64,000 nucleotides of DNA, taken from the NCBI GenBank assembly GCA_030020825.1, contig CP125213.1, positions 682,001 through 746,000 of the forward strand, given 5' to 3'. The stretch comes from Candidatus Blochmannia vicinus (GTDB taxonomy: Bacteria; Pseudomonadota; Gammaproteobacteria; Enterobacterales; Enterobacteriaceae). Below, piece after piece: positions 48,777 through 58,526 of this stretch. Under the pieces are notes generated by a model. The model did not search any database and had not been told where the DNA came from. It worked only from the letters and a program-made list of their open reading frames with translations. Position numbers and translations under genes: made by a program. Position 1 is the first letter of the stretch, and each line of letters opens with the position of its first letter.

Positions 48777-49583
48777 TTAAATATTGAAATCTGCCCATAC
48801 TGGGGCATGATCAGAAGGTTTACTCATACTACGAATGCTATAACTTATATCACTATTTTTACAACGATTTTCTAAAGAACAAGTTACCAATATTAAATCG
48901 ATACGTAAACCACTATTTCTATTAAATCCATTGGATTTATAACTAAACCAAGAATAACGTTCATTTTTATGAGGGTGCATATTTCTATAAATATCTATTA
49001 ACCCCCAGTTCATTAAATTGTGTATCCATGTTCTTTCTTCTGGTAAGAAAGAACATCGTCCTGATGAAATCCAATTTTTTCTATTCTTTTCGCCAATACC
49101 AATATCCAAGTCTGTAGGACTGATATTCATATCACCCATAATTAGTAACAATGCATTATTGCGATAAGTGTGTTCTATATAGTTTTGAAAATTTTTGTAA
49201 AAATTTCTTTTATACATAAATTTTTCAGTATGATTTTTATTTTCTCCTTGAGGGAAATAACCATTGATAATAGTTAATATGCCTATTGATGTTGTAATAT
49301 CAGCCATGATTATTCGTTTTTGAGATAAATGATCATCATTAGAAAGCCCTCTGGTCACGGTTACTGGAATCTGACGAAGAAGTAATGCAACACCATGATA
49401 TTTTTTTTGTCCATAATAGTATACGTGATAACCGTATTTTAAAATTTCTTTTATGGGGAAATAATCATCATGTACTTTAGTTTCTTGTAGACCGATTACG
49501 TCAGGTTGTAACTGCAAGATAATTTCAGTTAACTGATGCATGCGCGCTCGTAGTCCGTTGATATTAAAAGAAACAAATTTCAT
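48777..49583 (-). CDS. xthA: Exodeoxyribonuclease III
   Basis: Major AP endonuclease and 3'-phosphatase in base excision repair. Metal and catalytic residues in the usual blocks: SFNINGLRARMHQL, GLQETKVHDD, GDMNISPTDLDIG, SYKSNG...LRIDLILVT and the C-terminal SDHAPVWADF. 268 aa as E. coli. Intact, unlike the other exonuclease gene here (sbcB). ATG has no clear ribosome-binding site. Confidence 0.97.
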   Translation of the reverse strand: MKFVSFNINGLRARMHQLTEIILQLQPDVIGLQETKVHDDYFPIKEILKYGYHVYYYGQKKYHGVALLLRQIPVTVTRGLSNDDHLSQKRIIMADITTSIGILTIINGYFPQGENKNHTEKFMYKRNFYKNFQNYIEHTYRNNALLLIMGDMNISPTDLDIGIGEKNRKNWISSGRCSFLPEERTWIHNLMNWGLIDIYRNMHPHKNERYSWFSYKSNGFNRNSGLRIDLILVTCSLENRCKNSDISYSIRSMSKPSDHAPVWADFNI

Positions 49584-51421
49584 ACAATATTGATCCGTAA
49601 ATTATTTACAAGTATTATAAATACAATCTATCGTTTATTTATTAATTATTGTGGATATTTCATTATAATCAATAAATAAATTTTGTGAGCTTATAATAGA
49701 GTGTATAAAAGATAACTATTAATCATACTGATTAATCTTGAATCGATTGCAGTATATAATATTTTTTTTTAAAGTAACAGTTTGTATTTTAAAGACCGTG
49801 GACATTATATATAAATATTTTTGTACAATGCAATAATGAGAGCTAATTAAAAAATGATTGTTGTATTTTAGTAAGTGTATTTAGTTTAGAACAGTATTTA
49901 CATATTGTGATGCAATTGCTTTATCATTACTTTAATAAGTGGTTATGTTTTGAATTTTTAGTTTATGTATTTATTATATTCAGATAATTGCTTGATTAAG
50001 GTGATAACTACAGACAAAATGCTTATTTTTAGTAGTAATAAATTATGTGTTATTAATTTATAATTTTATTACAAGTTTATATGGTGAATTTTTTTCATAA
50101 TAGCCAATTATTTAAATTAAAATTGGTGTTGATTTGAGATTAGTTTATTAATAAGTTTTATTCAGATTATTAAAGATAGTCATAAGTAATTGTATAAATA
50201 TCTTATTTAATCGGACTTAAATAGTTTTTAATATTAAAAATAATATTTTTTAGTATATAAAAGGTTTTTGTGTATGCAATAGCTATATTAGTAAGTCTTA
50301 TAATCACAGAGATTTATATAAAAATAAGATTTTTCGAAGATTGGTCATTGTTTCTAAAACAATTAAAATTTTTAATTCTATAAAATAGATAGTATCTTAC
50401 GTTTTTTAAAAAGATTTAAATATGTTTATTATGATATTAGTTAATGGTTGCATTTGATTTATTAGATTCTTTTTTTTTGCATAAAATAGAAAATATTAGT
50501 GAAAATTGTTCTTGCAAATATTTTGGATATTTATTAAATAATCTTATTAATTTTAATGATTGTAATAATTTTTAAATTTTCAATTTTTATTGAAATATGT
50601 TAAAATAGCACGGTTGTTTGTGCATGTGATTTTTTAAGTAGTATTCATATTTATAAACCAAATTTTAATATATTCAAAGCTTGTTTATTTATAGCATAAA
50701 TCATGATATTAAATTGAGAATGTTGTAAAATTATGTTTTAGTTTTATATTTTTTAGTTATTTAAATTATTATGAAGAATAGAATTAGTTGTGTGATGCAC
50801 GCAATCCTTTTAGGAATGTAATTGGGAAAAGTAATTGTAGAATTGAATAAATGTAATTTCTTTAATTAATTTTATGTGTTATTTTTTAAATGCTTTAGAA
50901 CGAAATAATGGAAGGAACAAATAATTAGAGTTTATTTTAATAGTTATATTCGTATCGGTATTTGTATTATTTAAAAATTATTATTAATATCAGTGTTATA
51001 ATTGATTTTAATGTGGTTGATTTTTGATTTATTTAAGATTTATGTTTTTATATACAATGTCAATCTGTCAATAATGCAGATGATAAAGTTGTGACTGATA
51101 TTGTAAGTGTAGATAGATAATGAAATTTATCGATAATACTGAAAAATAGGAGTATATATTCATATTCAGTTAAAATGTTATAATAGCTCAGTAAAGAGGT
51201 AACTGTTAAGTAATGATTGTTTTGAGAACATGTCTAATAGTATTTTACATATGTATATAAATATTATATAATACAGCTTATTACTCTAATTACTGGATGT
51301 TAATTTTTATAAAATAATTATGAATATTGTGTGTTCGTATTTATATAAAACAAAGAGCTTAATAATATGATCAAAAGCCCTTTGGTTTTACATTAAATAT
51401 AAAATACAATAGTACTATTAA
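49584..51421. other. 1.8-kb region without genes between xthA and hns
   Basis: The longest gene-free stretch. Neither strand shows an ORF of useful length, a tRNA, or a recognisable conserved RNA. One slightly less AT-rich patch (about 50783-50835, GTGTGATGCACGCAATCCTTTTAGG...) stands out. Only small dyads occur, e.g. an 8-bp stem at 49718-49736. In E. coli galU lies beside hns; no recognisable galU is left. Confidence 0.6.
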
Positions 51422-51832
51422 TTATAGTAGAAAATCTTCTAACTTTTTCAGTTTTTCATCGATAGCTTTCTTAATAATTGAGGGTGTACGCCCTTGTCCA
51501 GTCCAGGTTTTAATTTCACCATATTTATTGGTATACTGATATTTTGCTGGGCGAGTTGCACGTTTATTTTTATGAAATAATTTAGTAGTAGTACTTAAAT
51601 TTTGTAATAGTTCATTGGGATCTATTCCATCAGCTATAAGCATATCGCGGTATTGTTGTAATTTTCGAGCATGTTCTTCTATTTCAGCTTGAGCTTGATT
51701 GTTTTCTTCTCGGCGCTCATTAACAATTATTTCTAATTTTTCTAACATTTCTTCTAATGTTTTAAGAGTATATTCTCTAGCTTGCGCTCGTAACGTGCGT
51801 ATATTATTAAGAATTTTTAATGCGTCGTTCAT
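51422..51832 (-). CDS. hns: Nucleoid-associated protein H-NS
   Basis: DNA-binding protein that prefers curved AT-rich DNA and silences genes. N-terminal coiled-coil oligomerisation domain (ALKILNNIRTLRAQAREYTLKTLEEMLEKLEIIVNERREE, 1-60), linker, and C-terminal binding domain with the AT-hook-like loop TWTGQGRTP (about 108-116). Start ATG 51832 aligns with E. coli Hns (136 aa against 137); GAGATTA upstream resembles the E. coli leader. Ten codons upstream in frame are excluded. Divergent from tdk as in E. coli. Very well conserved. Confidence 0.97.
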   Translation of the reverse strand: MNDALKILNNIRTLRAQAREYTLKTLEEMLEKLEIIVNERREENNQAQAEIEEHARKLQQYRDMLIADGIDPNELLQNLSTTTKLFHKNKRATRPAKYQYTNKYGEIKTWTGQGRTPSIIKKAIDEKLKKLEDFLL

Positions 51833-52431
51833 TGATTTAATCTCAAATGTTATAAATAACAAATCTATTGATAAGGATAGAGCGCTAATTTATTTTCTGC
51901 AATACCTAGAGTGTTTTAATTTATAAATAATTCTATTATATTTTGTATTAACAGGTCATTATATATAGAGTCATAAATATAAGTAAAGTATTGTGATATG
52001 TTATTAAAAATTTTTATTAATTTAATTAAATAAACTGATATATTTTTATAAAAATTTTTAATCATTATTTAATTAAATGATTATTTTTTTATTTATAAAA
52101 ATTTTAAATATAAATAATAGTTATTTGTTAATTTTTAGTTATTTTTATTAGAGATATAGAATCTTTTTAGATATAGAGTATTTATTTACTTAAATTATTG
52201 TTTTATATGTAAAGTATAGAATGATTTTAAGGTATATACGTAGTATTGTAAAAGTGTTTGTATTAGATAGAATCTGAAATATATTACATTAAAATTAATG
52301 TAATATATATATAAAATATTTTATTTATAAATTTCACAGCTAAATTAGTTGAATAAGCTTGTTTTTAACATAATAGAATTATGTTATGTGAATTATATTC
52401 CAATGCTGTGATTTAGTTAGGATTTTAATTT
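51833..52431. other. Intergenic spacer hns/tdk (divergent)
   Basis: About 600 bases, including many phased A/T tracts that should bend and bind H-NS itself (autoregulation is known in E. coli). Contains a hairpin followed by T7 (about 52069-52090) and a 30-bp near-palindrome (52279-52308). Confidence 0.5.
52279..52308. promoter_or_regulatory. Operator-like 14-bp dyad upstream of tdk
   Basis: Half-sites ATATATTACATTAA (52279-52292) and TTAATGTAATATAT (52295-52308) are perfect reverse complements around a 2-bp centre, 124 nt upstream of tdk. Has the form of a site for a dimeric regulator, but none is known; AT richness makes chance possible. Confidence 0.35.
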
Positions 52432-53010
52432 ATGGCGCAATTGTATTTTTATTATTCTGCAATGAATGCCGGAAAAACTACTGCATTATTACAGTCTTCT
52501 TATAATTATCAGGAACGAGGCATGCGTACTGTGCTATATACCGCTGCAATGAATCATAAAAATTGTAGAAATGAAAAAATTAAATCCCGTGTTGGATTAA
52601 CTGCTTCTGCTAGAATATTTAATGTCAAAACTAATTTTTTTGATCAAATAGCAGCTATGTGTCAGAATGATTTAATACATTGTGTATTAGTAGATGAGTG
52701 TCATTTTCTTAATCGTGATCAAGTGACTGATTTAGGAAAAATAGTGGATACATTGAATGTTCCAGTATTGTGTTATGGTTTACGTACTGATTTTAAAGCT
52801 GATTTATTTCCAGGAAGCTTATGGTTATTAGCATGGGCGGACAAATTAATTGAATTAAAAACTATTTGTTATTGTGGACGTAAGGCCAATAGAGTCCTTA
52901 GGATTGATGATCAAGGTGTGGTAATCCGAGATGGTGATCAAATATTAGTTGGTGGTAATAATCGTTATGTTTCAGTATGTCGTAGGCACTTTTTGGAAAA
53001 ATTTAAATGA
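52432..53010 (+). CDS. tdk: Thymidine kinase
   Basis: Salvage enzyme phosphorylating thymidine with ATP. P-loop SAMNAGKTT at residues 8-16, Walker B-like VLVDECHFL (about 86-94), and a zinc-binding lasso domain with Cys in CYCGRKA and a Cys-His pair in CRRHF. 192 aa, slightly shorter than E. coli 205. AGGA is upstream of the ATG. Retained salvage suggests that thymidine is available from the host or from DNA turnover. Confidence 0.97.
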   Translation: MAQLYFYYSAMNAGKTTALLQSSYNYQERGMRTVLYTAAMNHKNCRNEKIKSRVGLTASARIFNVKTNFFDQIAAMCQNDLIHCVLVDECHFLNRDQVTDLGKIVDTLNVPVLCYGLRTDFKADLFPGSLWLLAWADKLIELKTICYCGRKANRVLRIDDQGVVIRDGDQILVGGNNRYVSVCRRHFLEKFK

Positions 53011-53578
53011 TTACTCTCATCTAATAAAAAGTATTTATCACAATAGATAAAAATATTTAGTTTTTGTATGTACAAATATCAATAAATACATAAATATTGA
53101 AAATATTAATATCTGTTATTTTTTGTTTTAAAAAGATATATTTTATAATATTAAAGATATTATAATGTTAAATCGAAAATAGTTATTATATGGATTATAG
53201 ATTTTTAATTTCATTAATTTTTTATTTTATATTTAATATATTTTTATTATGATTTATGTTGTGGTTATTTATAACGTATAATGGTGTATATTATGTGCCA
53301 TATTTAATTGTGTTATGTATATATAACGGTTAAGTGTTGTTTAATTTAATTATGAAATTAAGTACAAGCGTTAAATTGATGGTATTGAAGGGAACAAAAT
53401 TTTTATTTGTAGCATATAAGTAATTTTATTATCTGTATAAATTAATTATAGTTATTAAGGTATGTTAGATTAAATAAAAGGAATATGTAGTTTTACTAAA
53501 TATTACCATCACAGTTTTTATTGGTCAGCTTATTTTAAGTTGAGTGATATTGTTGATATTTAAGATTAAGATTAATTT
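53011..53578. other. Intergenic spacer tdk/cls (convergent)
   Basis: About 570 bases, no gene and no clear terminator; in E. coli several genes (adhE and others) lie between, so this is a deletion scar. Confidence 0.5.
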
Positions 53579-55048
53579 TTATAATAAAGGACTTAAGAAA
53601 TAAAATAGACGTTCAATAATACGTTCCCAGTAAGGACGGTTAGCCCAGGTTTGAGGATCAATTACTTTAGAGTGAGAAATATAGTTTTGTTGTGTTTTTT
53701 CTAGTTCATCACTAAATTCTTGGCTATCAATGACTAAAGTAATCTCAAAGTTTAACCATAGGCTTCGTGTGTCTAAATTTACTGTGCCTATCAAGCTTAA
53801 TTGATGATCAACTAATACGCTTTTTACGTGCAGTAGTCCATTTTGGAATTGATGTATTAAAACTCCAGCTTTTAATAATTCGCTAAAAAATGCTCTACTA
53901 GCCCAACTTACTAGTACAGAGTCGTTGTGTTTTGGAATAATGATATGTACTTCTACTCCTCTTTGTGCCGCTGTACAAATAGCATGTAGTAAATCATCGC
54001 TGGGTACTAAGTATGGAGTAGTAATTATAAGTTTTTTACGGGCTTCATATAATGATATTAGTAATATTTGATGAATTATTCCTTCTGGACATCCTGGTCC
54101 AGAAGGAATAATTTGAATGGTGTGGCCTGTTGGTATTAATTTTTGCGCTGTCACTACGCGAGTATTTAATAATATTGGTAATAATATATGTTGTCCTGTT
54201 TCGATTTCCCAATCAGAAGAAAATATTATGCTCATAACTGAAGTTGCAGGCCCGTCTATTCTAACCATAATATCAATCCATTGTCCAATTCCTATATTTT
54301 TTTTAAATAATTTCGGATCTACCATATTCATACTGCCAGCATAAGCAATGTGTTCATCAATTAATATCATTTTTCGATGTTGTCGTAAGTCCATTCGTCT
54401 CCAAAAGATTCGTAGTAAATTTACATGTAGCGCTTCTACTACATTAACTCCAGCCTGTCGCATTATAGTAGGATATGGACTGTTAAAAAAACTAGCGCAT
54501 CCAGCAGAATCTAATATAATACGGCATTGAATGCCTCTTTTGGCTGCTATAATTAATTTTTTTATAACATGATCTACTAATCCTCCAGATTCCCAAATAT
54601 AAAATACCATATCAATACTATGTTGGGCTAATTCAATATCTTTGATTAAGGAGGTAATAGCATCATTAGTTGTTTTAAATAATTTTATTTGATTACCTTT
54701 TAAAGCACCTATTCCTTGACGATGTTCACAAAGTTTAAATAATGACGAAGCAATTGCACTGTGTTCAGTTGAAAAAATATGTTTATAGGTTTTTAATATT
54801 TGTATGCGACGTACAGTAGATAACCATGCCATTTTACTTCTAGTAGATCGTTGTTTACCAAGATTAGATTCTCCAAATAGCAGATATGTAATTATACCTA
54901 TTAAAGGTAAAATGTAAATTACTAATAACCATGCCATAGATGATGGGACTGCTCGACGTTTTATTAAAACTCGAAATGTAACTAACGCGATTAATAACCA
55001 ATAACTGCATAAAAAAATACAATTTAAAATGGTATACATCGCGATCAT
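53579..55048 (-). CDS. clsA: Cardiolipin synthase A
   Basis: Condenses two phosphatidylglycerols to cardiolipin at the inner membrane. Two N-terminal membrane segments (about 4-25, 36-58), then two phospholipase-D HKD motifs: HRKMILIDEH (with GSMNMVDP) and HVKSVLVDHQ (with GTVNLDTRS). 489 aa, near the E. coli 486. ATG 55048 (MIAMYTILN) aligns with the E. coli start. Contains a 16-bp inverted repeat at 54074-54113. C terminus ERLFYFLSPLL is unchanged. Confidence 0.97.
   Translation of the reverse strand: MIAMYTILNCIFLCSYWLLIALVTFRVLIKRRAVPSSMAWLLVIYILPLIGIITYLLFGESNLGKQRSTRSKMAWLSTVRRIQILKTYKHIFSTEHSAIASSLFKLCEHRQGIGALKGNQIKLFKTTNDAITSLIKDIELAQHSIDMVFYIWESGGLVDHVIKKLIIAAKRGIQCRIILDSAGCASFFNSPYPTIMRQAGVNVVEALHVNLLRIFWRRMDLRQHRKMILIDEHIAYAGSMNMVDPKLFKKNIGIGQWIDIMVRIDGPATSVMSIIFSSDWEIETGQHILLPILLNTRVVTAQKLIPTGHTIQIIPSGPGCPEGIIHQILLISLYEARKKLIITTPYLVPSDDLLHAICTAAQRGVEVHIIIPKHNDSVLVSWASRAFFSELLKAGVLIHQFQNGLLHVKSVLVDHQLSLIGTVNLDTRSLWLNFEITLVIDSQEFSDELEKTQQNYISHSKVIDPQTWANRPYWERIIERLFYFLSPLL
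54074..54113. repeat. 16-bp inverted repeat inside cls
   Basis: Arms 54074-54089 and 54098-54113 are perfect reverse complements with an 8-nt loop and include a GC-containing core (TTCCTTCTGGA / TCCAGAAGGAA). Falls in codons for IIPSGPGCPEGII. Confidence 0.7.
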
Positions 55049-55800
55049 GATTATAGTAAATCCTATTTGGAACGTTTGTGGAATATTTTTAACAAAAGGC
55101 TATGTGATTATTATTGAATGTTTATTTCGTGATAAATCTTATAATTGTATAAGAGACTTATATATCTATAACAATCAAATTTTTATCGGTAAAATATATT
55201 GATTAAATGTTAATAAATTTTTTATTAATAATGTTGATTTTGTTACGTTGTCACAAACCATAAAACATATGATAATTGCATGAAATTTTTTGTATATTAA
55301 ATAAAATAAACGGGTATTTTAATTATAAAATTAGTAATTATTGTTACATAAGTAACCAAAAATTTATGTATTATTAATGCTAAATTAGTATATAGTTAAA
55401 ATCTAAAACTTGATATATGTGTTGGGTTAAAATTTTTTGATCTTAATTAATTATTGTTGATTTTATTAATATTTTTAGTAGAAAAAATATTTATTTATTT
55501 AATGAGTGTGAAAGAGTATTTTTAAAAAATAATGTATATAATATGTAAATTTAAAGTATTCTAAAAATATATTTTAATAGTATAAGAATGCTTGCATAAA
55601 TAAATTATGAACATTTAAGTGAATTTGAACTGAAGACTATATGGTTACTATTTTAATGTATGTAATGAAAGAAACATGCAAAATATAAATGTGTTTTATA
55701 TATAAAGTGATTAAATTTTTTAAAAAGTGTTAAGGAGCGTGCGTGATAGAGCATTATTTTTTATATAAAAGAATAAATTATTTAATTTGCATAATGCACT
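55049..55800. other. Intergenic spacer cls/tonB (divergent)
   Basis: About 750 bases, promoters of both genes. Near tonB there is a strong AAGGAG (55732-55737) placed 5 nt before a GTG (55743) that opens a 29-codon frame overlapping the tonB start in another phase. No other gene seen, and no convincing Fur box upstream of tonB. Confidence 0.5.
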
Positions 55801-56523
55801 ATGGGTTTTTTAAAAAATTTAATTATAAATAGTTACCGATGTACTTGGTACAAATTGCATGTGTCGATTTATTTTTGTGTTTTTTTATCATGTATAATGC
55901 ATATATTTATAGTGAATATATTGTTGTACCAATTTTATCATGTTGTTAATAAGTCTATTTATATAGAAAAATCTAAAATATTTACCTTATCGTTTCCGAA
56001 ACCTGATCAGGCTCTTCATACCTCATTGGAAGAAAATCAGTCATTAAAATTGTTAAAAAAAAATCATAATAAGTCAAACTCAAAAACTATAGTTCATTCA
56101 AAACAACAACAGATTGTAAATAATTCTAAAAATATATTAAATTCTAATAAAAATGTTTCTGTAGTTAAAAAAAATAATATGAACACTTCAGAGGTTACAG
56201 AACGTTCTATATCTTCTTTTAAAATAGATCATAATCAGAGTTATATATCGTCCTGTGTGATTAATCGTATGTATCCTGAATATCCTAATAAAGCAAAAAT
56301 ATTAGGTATAGAAGGAGTAGTTATTGTGCAATATAATGTTAGTATTAAAGGTAGAGTTGATAATATACGGATATTATCAGCTGTTCCTGCTGGTACGTTT
56401 GAAGAAAGTATTAGATCAGCTATGCGTTGTTGGGTATATGAGAAAAATAAGCCAGAAAAAGATTTAATTATTACTTTTAAATTTTGTTTAAATTCTAGTA
56501 AAAATTTTAGTGTCCGTCACTAA
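55801..56523 (+). CDS. tonB: TonB energy-transducing protein, without proline-rich region
   Basis: Couples the proton motive force to outer-membrane receptors. Membrane anchor at about 24-44 contains the SxxxH motif (Ser30, His34) needed for ExbB/ExbD coupling. The C-terminal domain (about 152-240: MYPEYPNKAKILGIEGVVIVQYNVSIKGRVDNIRILSAVPAGTFEESIRSAMRCWVYE) is a clear TonB domain. The usual Pro/Glu-Pro/Lys spacer is replaced by an Asn/Lys/Ser/Gln-rich linker (about 75-135). 240 aa, near E. coli 239. No exbB, exbD or receptor gene is in this window. The ATG lacks its own ribosome-binding site; see the leader frame upstream. In-frame A9 at 56055-56063. Confidence 0.93.
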   Translation: MGFLKNLIINSYRCTWYKLHVSIYFCVFLSCIMHIFIVNILLYQFYHVVNKSIYIEKSKIFTLSFPKPDQALHTSLEENQSLKLLKKNHNKSNSKTIVHSKQQQIVNNSKNILNSNKNVSVVKKNNMNTSEVTERSISSFKIDHNQSYISSCVINRMYPEYPNKAKILGIEGVVIVQYNVSIKGRVDNIRILSAVPAGTFEESIRSAMRCWVYEKNKPEKDLIITFKFCLNSSKNFSVRH

Positions 56524-56673
56524 AATTTTTAAATAGTTTGTATATTTGTATGTTTTATGTGTAATAAGATAGTGATTTAAATTAAGTGAATTTATAAAAA
56601 TATATCCATAAGACAGGATTTAAAATTAAAAATTAATAATACTGAATTATTTTTATTTTATAAACACGACAAT

Positions 56674-57411
56674 TTATGGTGTCTTAATAATCATGTATAA
56701 ACGATATAGATATATTAAAATGATTACAGATAATGCATTGTTAAGGCAGTTTACTAAAATTTTGGTAATAAATGTCCAATAATCGTAATGGTGGAATATA
56801 ATTAATATTAGCACTGTTTTAATCAAAAACCATACTAATATTGGTGGTGTAATTAAATGAAAATTACGAGAACTGATTTTGATACTAAGGAATATGGATT
56901 CTATAACTGGTAAATTATCAGTAATAACTATAACCGGAGTTAAACTTATAATAATAGCTAATACAATACCCGGAATAATTGCAGTCATAAGCCCTAATTG
57001 TATAAATAATGTAGTATAAAATATTAGCAATAAGAATTTTGGAAATATTAACATTGCTGATGTAATAATGTTTCCTATGCTTAAATGTTGATTACTTTTA
57101 TTAGCGGTAGATATTAGATGTAACATAGTTAGTATACTTCCAAATAAAAAGGTATTACTCAACATTTTAGAAATACTATTAGCAGCAGATAATCTAAATA
57201 AAATGTACTGTTGATCTACTGATAATTCTTTGATCACGTTACGTAATCCTATTTCAGTAAAATTATTCATGAATATAAGTTCTTCTTGCTTTGGCAATAA
57301 AATGTAATCTAGACAAATTTGAATTACTGTTGTAATCAATATTAATGTTGTAATATTAGCACAATAATTATGAATAAAATGCAATACATTTCGAGATAAT
57401 TTAATTATCAT
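56674..57411 (-). CDS. yciC: YciC family inner-membrane protein (UPF0259)
   Basis: Membrane protein of about 245 aa with some six hydrophobic segments; matches E. coli YciC in DQQYILFRLSAANSISKMLSNTFLFGSILTMLHLIS, TAIIPGIVLAIIISLTPVIVITD and IILIYLYRLYMII. Recent E. coli work places YciC (with YciB and DcrB) in envelope maintenance; exact activity is unsettled. Start taken at ATG 57411 to match the E. coli N terminus; ATG 57459 in frame is possible. The trp-side position between tonB and trpA is as in E. coli. Convergent with tonB. Confidence 0.9.
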   Translation of the reverse strand: MIIKLSRNVLHFIHNYCANITTLILITTVIQICLDYILLPKQEELIFMNNFTEIGLRNVIKELSVDQQYILFRLSAANSISKMLSNTFLFGSILTMLHLISTANKSNQHLSIGNIITSAMLIFPKFLLLIFYTTLFIQLGLMTAIIPGIVLAIIISLTPVIVITDNLPVIESIFLSIKISSRNFHLITPPILVWFLIKTVLILIIFHHYDYWTFITKILVNCLNNALSVIILIYLYRLYMIIKTP

Positions 57412-57694
57412 AGTTTCTATAACTTTTCCTTCAAAAATTTTCAAAAAATAAAAAATCATATTTTTTGAAATGAAATTAATGAGACATGATTAAGTTATTT
57501 TATAATTTTTAGTAGCATTAATAGTTTATAACAAATTGAGCATTTTTATTTTGATGTTTCATATTTTGTATAACGAATATAATACTGTTGTTATTTATTA
57601 TATTATATTAATAATGACATGTAATAACATGTATTAATTGATGTTAAGTGCTCGTTTTTTATAAGAATTAAATGATAAATGTGATATGTATCAT

Positions 57695-58525
57695 TTAATT
57701 TGTGTGAAAATACATAGACATTTTCATTAGACATACTAATTTTTTTAATTTTTTTAGCGTTAATTCTAGATTAGATATATTTTCTTCAATAATTCTTGCA
57801 ATTTCAGAACCGGAAATAATTCCAGAGGTGCCTAATGATAGTGATTCTTGAGCTTGCAGTGGTGTATGTATACCAAAACCTTGTAGGATAGGTATTTTTT
57901 TTTCTTGTTTTTTAATATATTGAATTAAATTATGTAAAACAGTAGTGTTAATTGTTTTTTTGTTAATTTCAATCCCAGTTACTCCGGGACGGGATAATAA
58001 ATAGATATATCCGAGTCCTTGTCTTGTAATTTTATGTATTAATTCTTCAGTAGCATTAGGCGGACAAATAAAGATATGTGCTATTTTATGTTGTATGGCA
58101 GCTTTATAAAATGGTAGGCTTTCTTCTATAGGAAGATCAGGAATTAGCACAGAATCTATATCTAGTTCTGAGCAATGTGAATAGAAATTATTAATTCCAT
58201 TTTTAAAAACTAGATTTGCATAGATTAATAGCCCGATAGGTAAATTTGGGTATTTATTGCGAATGTTTCGTAATATGATAAAACAATGTGAAAAATTTAT
58301 ACCTGATTTGAAGGCTCGTGCTATGCTTTTTTGTATAACAGGTCCATCTGATATAGGGTCAGAAAATGGTATGCCTAATTCTAATGCATCAGAACCTGAT
58401 GAAATTAAAGTATCTATGATATGCATGAAAGAAATAGCATTTGGATCCCCTATAGTAATAAAAGGGACAAATGCTCCTGATTTATTTTGATTTAAACGTG
58501 TAAATAATTCTTGGTAACGATCCAT
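57695..58525 (-). CDS. trpA: Tryptophan synthase alpha subunit
   Basis: Cleaves indole-3-glycerol phosphate to indole and glyceraldehyde 3-phosphate. Catalytic Glu49 (DALELGIPFSDP) and Asp60 are in place. Start ATG 58525 (MDRYQELFTRLNQ) gives about 276 aa including a short extra C-terminal tail; it lies 1 nt after the trpB stop (TAA-A-ATG), near the TGATG coupling of E. coli. In-frame codons upstream to 58585 lie inside trpB. Last gene of the operon. Confidence 0.97.
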   Translation of the reverse strand: MDRYQELFTRLNQNKSGAFVPFITIGDPNAISFMHIIDTLISSGSDALELGIPFSDPISDGPVIQKSIARAFKSGINFSHCFIILRNIRNKYPNLPIGLLIYANLVFKNGINNFYSHCSELDIDSVLIPDLPIEESLPFYKAAIQHKIAHIFICPPNATEELIHKITRQGLGYIYLLSRPGVTGIEINKKTINTTVLHNLIQYIKKQEKKIPILQGFGIHTPLQAQESLSLGTSGIISGSEIARIIEENISNLELTLKKLKKLVCLMKMSMYFHTN

Positions 58526-58526
58526 T

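Noticed and set aside
49584..51421. Search for galU remnants, tRNA or stable RNA (tmRNA, RNase P, SRP RNA) in the long spacer
   Set aside because: No recognisable motif on either strand by eye.
52069..52090. Hairpin plus T7 between hns and tdk as a terminator
   Set aside because: Arms are only about 8 bp and nearly all A-T, and the position between divergent genes gives no transcript to end; left as a minor feature of the spacer.
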